This document shows positions 33,783-34,237 of a stretch of 34,237 nucleotides of DNA, in pieces (positions within the stretch are counted from its first letter, which is position 1; each line of letters starts with the position of its first letter). The stretch is from positions 1 to 34,237 of the forward strand of contig JAJXUD010000051.1 of the NCBI GenBank assembly GCA_021783235.1, in the 5' to 3' direction. This DNA comes from Myxococcales bacterium (GTDB lineage: Bacteria; Myxococcota; Myxococcia; Myxococcales; JAKAPL01). The translations under genes and the position numbers were made by a program. A model generated the notes under the pieces. It worked only from the letters and a program-made list of their open reading frames with translations. It did no database searches and was not told where the DNA came from.

Positions 33783-33811
33783 GGCGAGACCCCCGATGGG
33801 AAAGGGGGGCT

Positions 33812-33820
33812 TCTATAGCA
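33812..33820 (-). promoter_or_regulatory. Candidate extended -10 promoter of dnaE
   Basis: On the minus strand TGCTATAGA (33812-33820) is an extended -10 element, 29 bases before the GTG start. No convincing -35 is seen, as is allowed for extended -10 promoters. Confidence 0.45.
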
Positions 33821-33858
33821 CTGCGGTCCGACGCGGAAGAGGAGGGGGGGCGCCGCCG

Positions 33859-34066
<208 letters not shown>

Positions 34067-34096
34067 CAGTCGCACGCGTGGTCGCGGTCGCGGTCC

Positions 34097-34121
34097 CCCT
34101 CCCCCGCTTCGCGGGGGAGGG
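34097..34121. repeat. REP-like palindrome beyond the hexamer array
   Basis: CCCTCCCCCGC (34097-34107) pairs perfectly with GCGGGGGAGGG (34111-34121) around the loop TTC, followed by GCCGGGGTGGGGGG. This matches the style of repeated extragenic palindromes common in GC-rich Proteobacteria-like genomes. A short array of related hexamers in inverted orientation (GGTCGN, 34190-34237) lies on the far side. Confidence 0.6.
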
Positions 34122-34189
34122 CCGGGGTGGGGGGTCTACGAGTTCGTCCTCGCAACCTCGCGCCAGGCCTTCGGCCTGTCACTCGGTCG

Positions 34190-34237
34190 CAGTCGAGGTC
34201 GGCGGTCGTGGTCGTGGTCGGCGGTCGAGGTCGAGGT
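34190..34237. repeat. Inverted short hexamer array
   Basis: From about 34190 the plus strand reads CAGTCGAGGTCGGCGGTCG and then GGTCGT/GGTCGA/GGCGGT units to the window edge. These are the reverse complement of the GACNNC hexamers of 33859-34066, so the two arrays face each other across the palindrome. The array may continue past the window. Confidence 0.65.

Overview
The window is very GC-rich, densely packed bacterial chromosome with few gaps. High GC, two secreted lipoproteins with Asp-Ala-Gly (DAG) linkers, a beta-helix protein, a GH57 enzyme and the gene mix suggest a Myxococcota-like member of the former Deltaproteobacteria. No 16S or other decisive marker is present, so this is an inference. 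I see no prophage, IS element, CRISPR array or defence island.

Layout. 1-3624 (minus strand) is an informational block in transcription order tadA, tRNA-Ser(GGA), tRNA-Ser(CGA), SRP RNA, dnaX, ybaB, recR. ttcA diverges from tadA at 3653. 4540-8345 (minus) is a lipoprotein / M50 protease / histidine kinase operon. 8541-11630 (plus) holds two fatty acid desaturases around a DAG-linker lipoprotein. 11627-13780 holds convergent rnz and divergent AI-2E-family permease genes. 13765-15105 (minus) is a lipoprotein of the 5'-nucleotidase/UshA-like family that reads continuously only if an in-frame TGA (14980-14982) is decoded, most likely as selenocysteine in a Cys-Gly-Sec motif. A hairpin of bacterial SECIS shape follows the TGA. 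A TatD-like gene diverges from it. 15914-19069 (minus) encodes a small exported protein, a GT-C-like membrane protein, trxB and moaC. 19212-21194 (plus) encodes a lone cyclic-nucleotide-binding domain, a BI-1 family protein and RadC. 21191-24646 (minus) holds pssA, cinA and a polytopic membrane protein. 24717-29436 (minus) is a GH57 / ilvA / beta-helix run joined by 4-base GTGA overlaps. 29510-33782 (minus) holds dnaE and a lipoprotein ending in 12-bp tandem repeats. 33783-34237 is noncoding: hexanucleotide arrays around a REP-like palindrome.

The main point for follow-up is the candidate selenoprotein at 13765-15105: a lipid-anchored, metal-site-degenerate member of the UshA-like superfamily with a CGU motif. 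The window carries no Sec machinery (selA, selB, selC, selD), so the call depends on the rest of the genome. A second theme is that several genes have promoter-like elements placed so that transcripts would begin at or just before the start codon (leaderless or nearly so).
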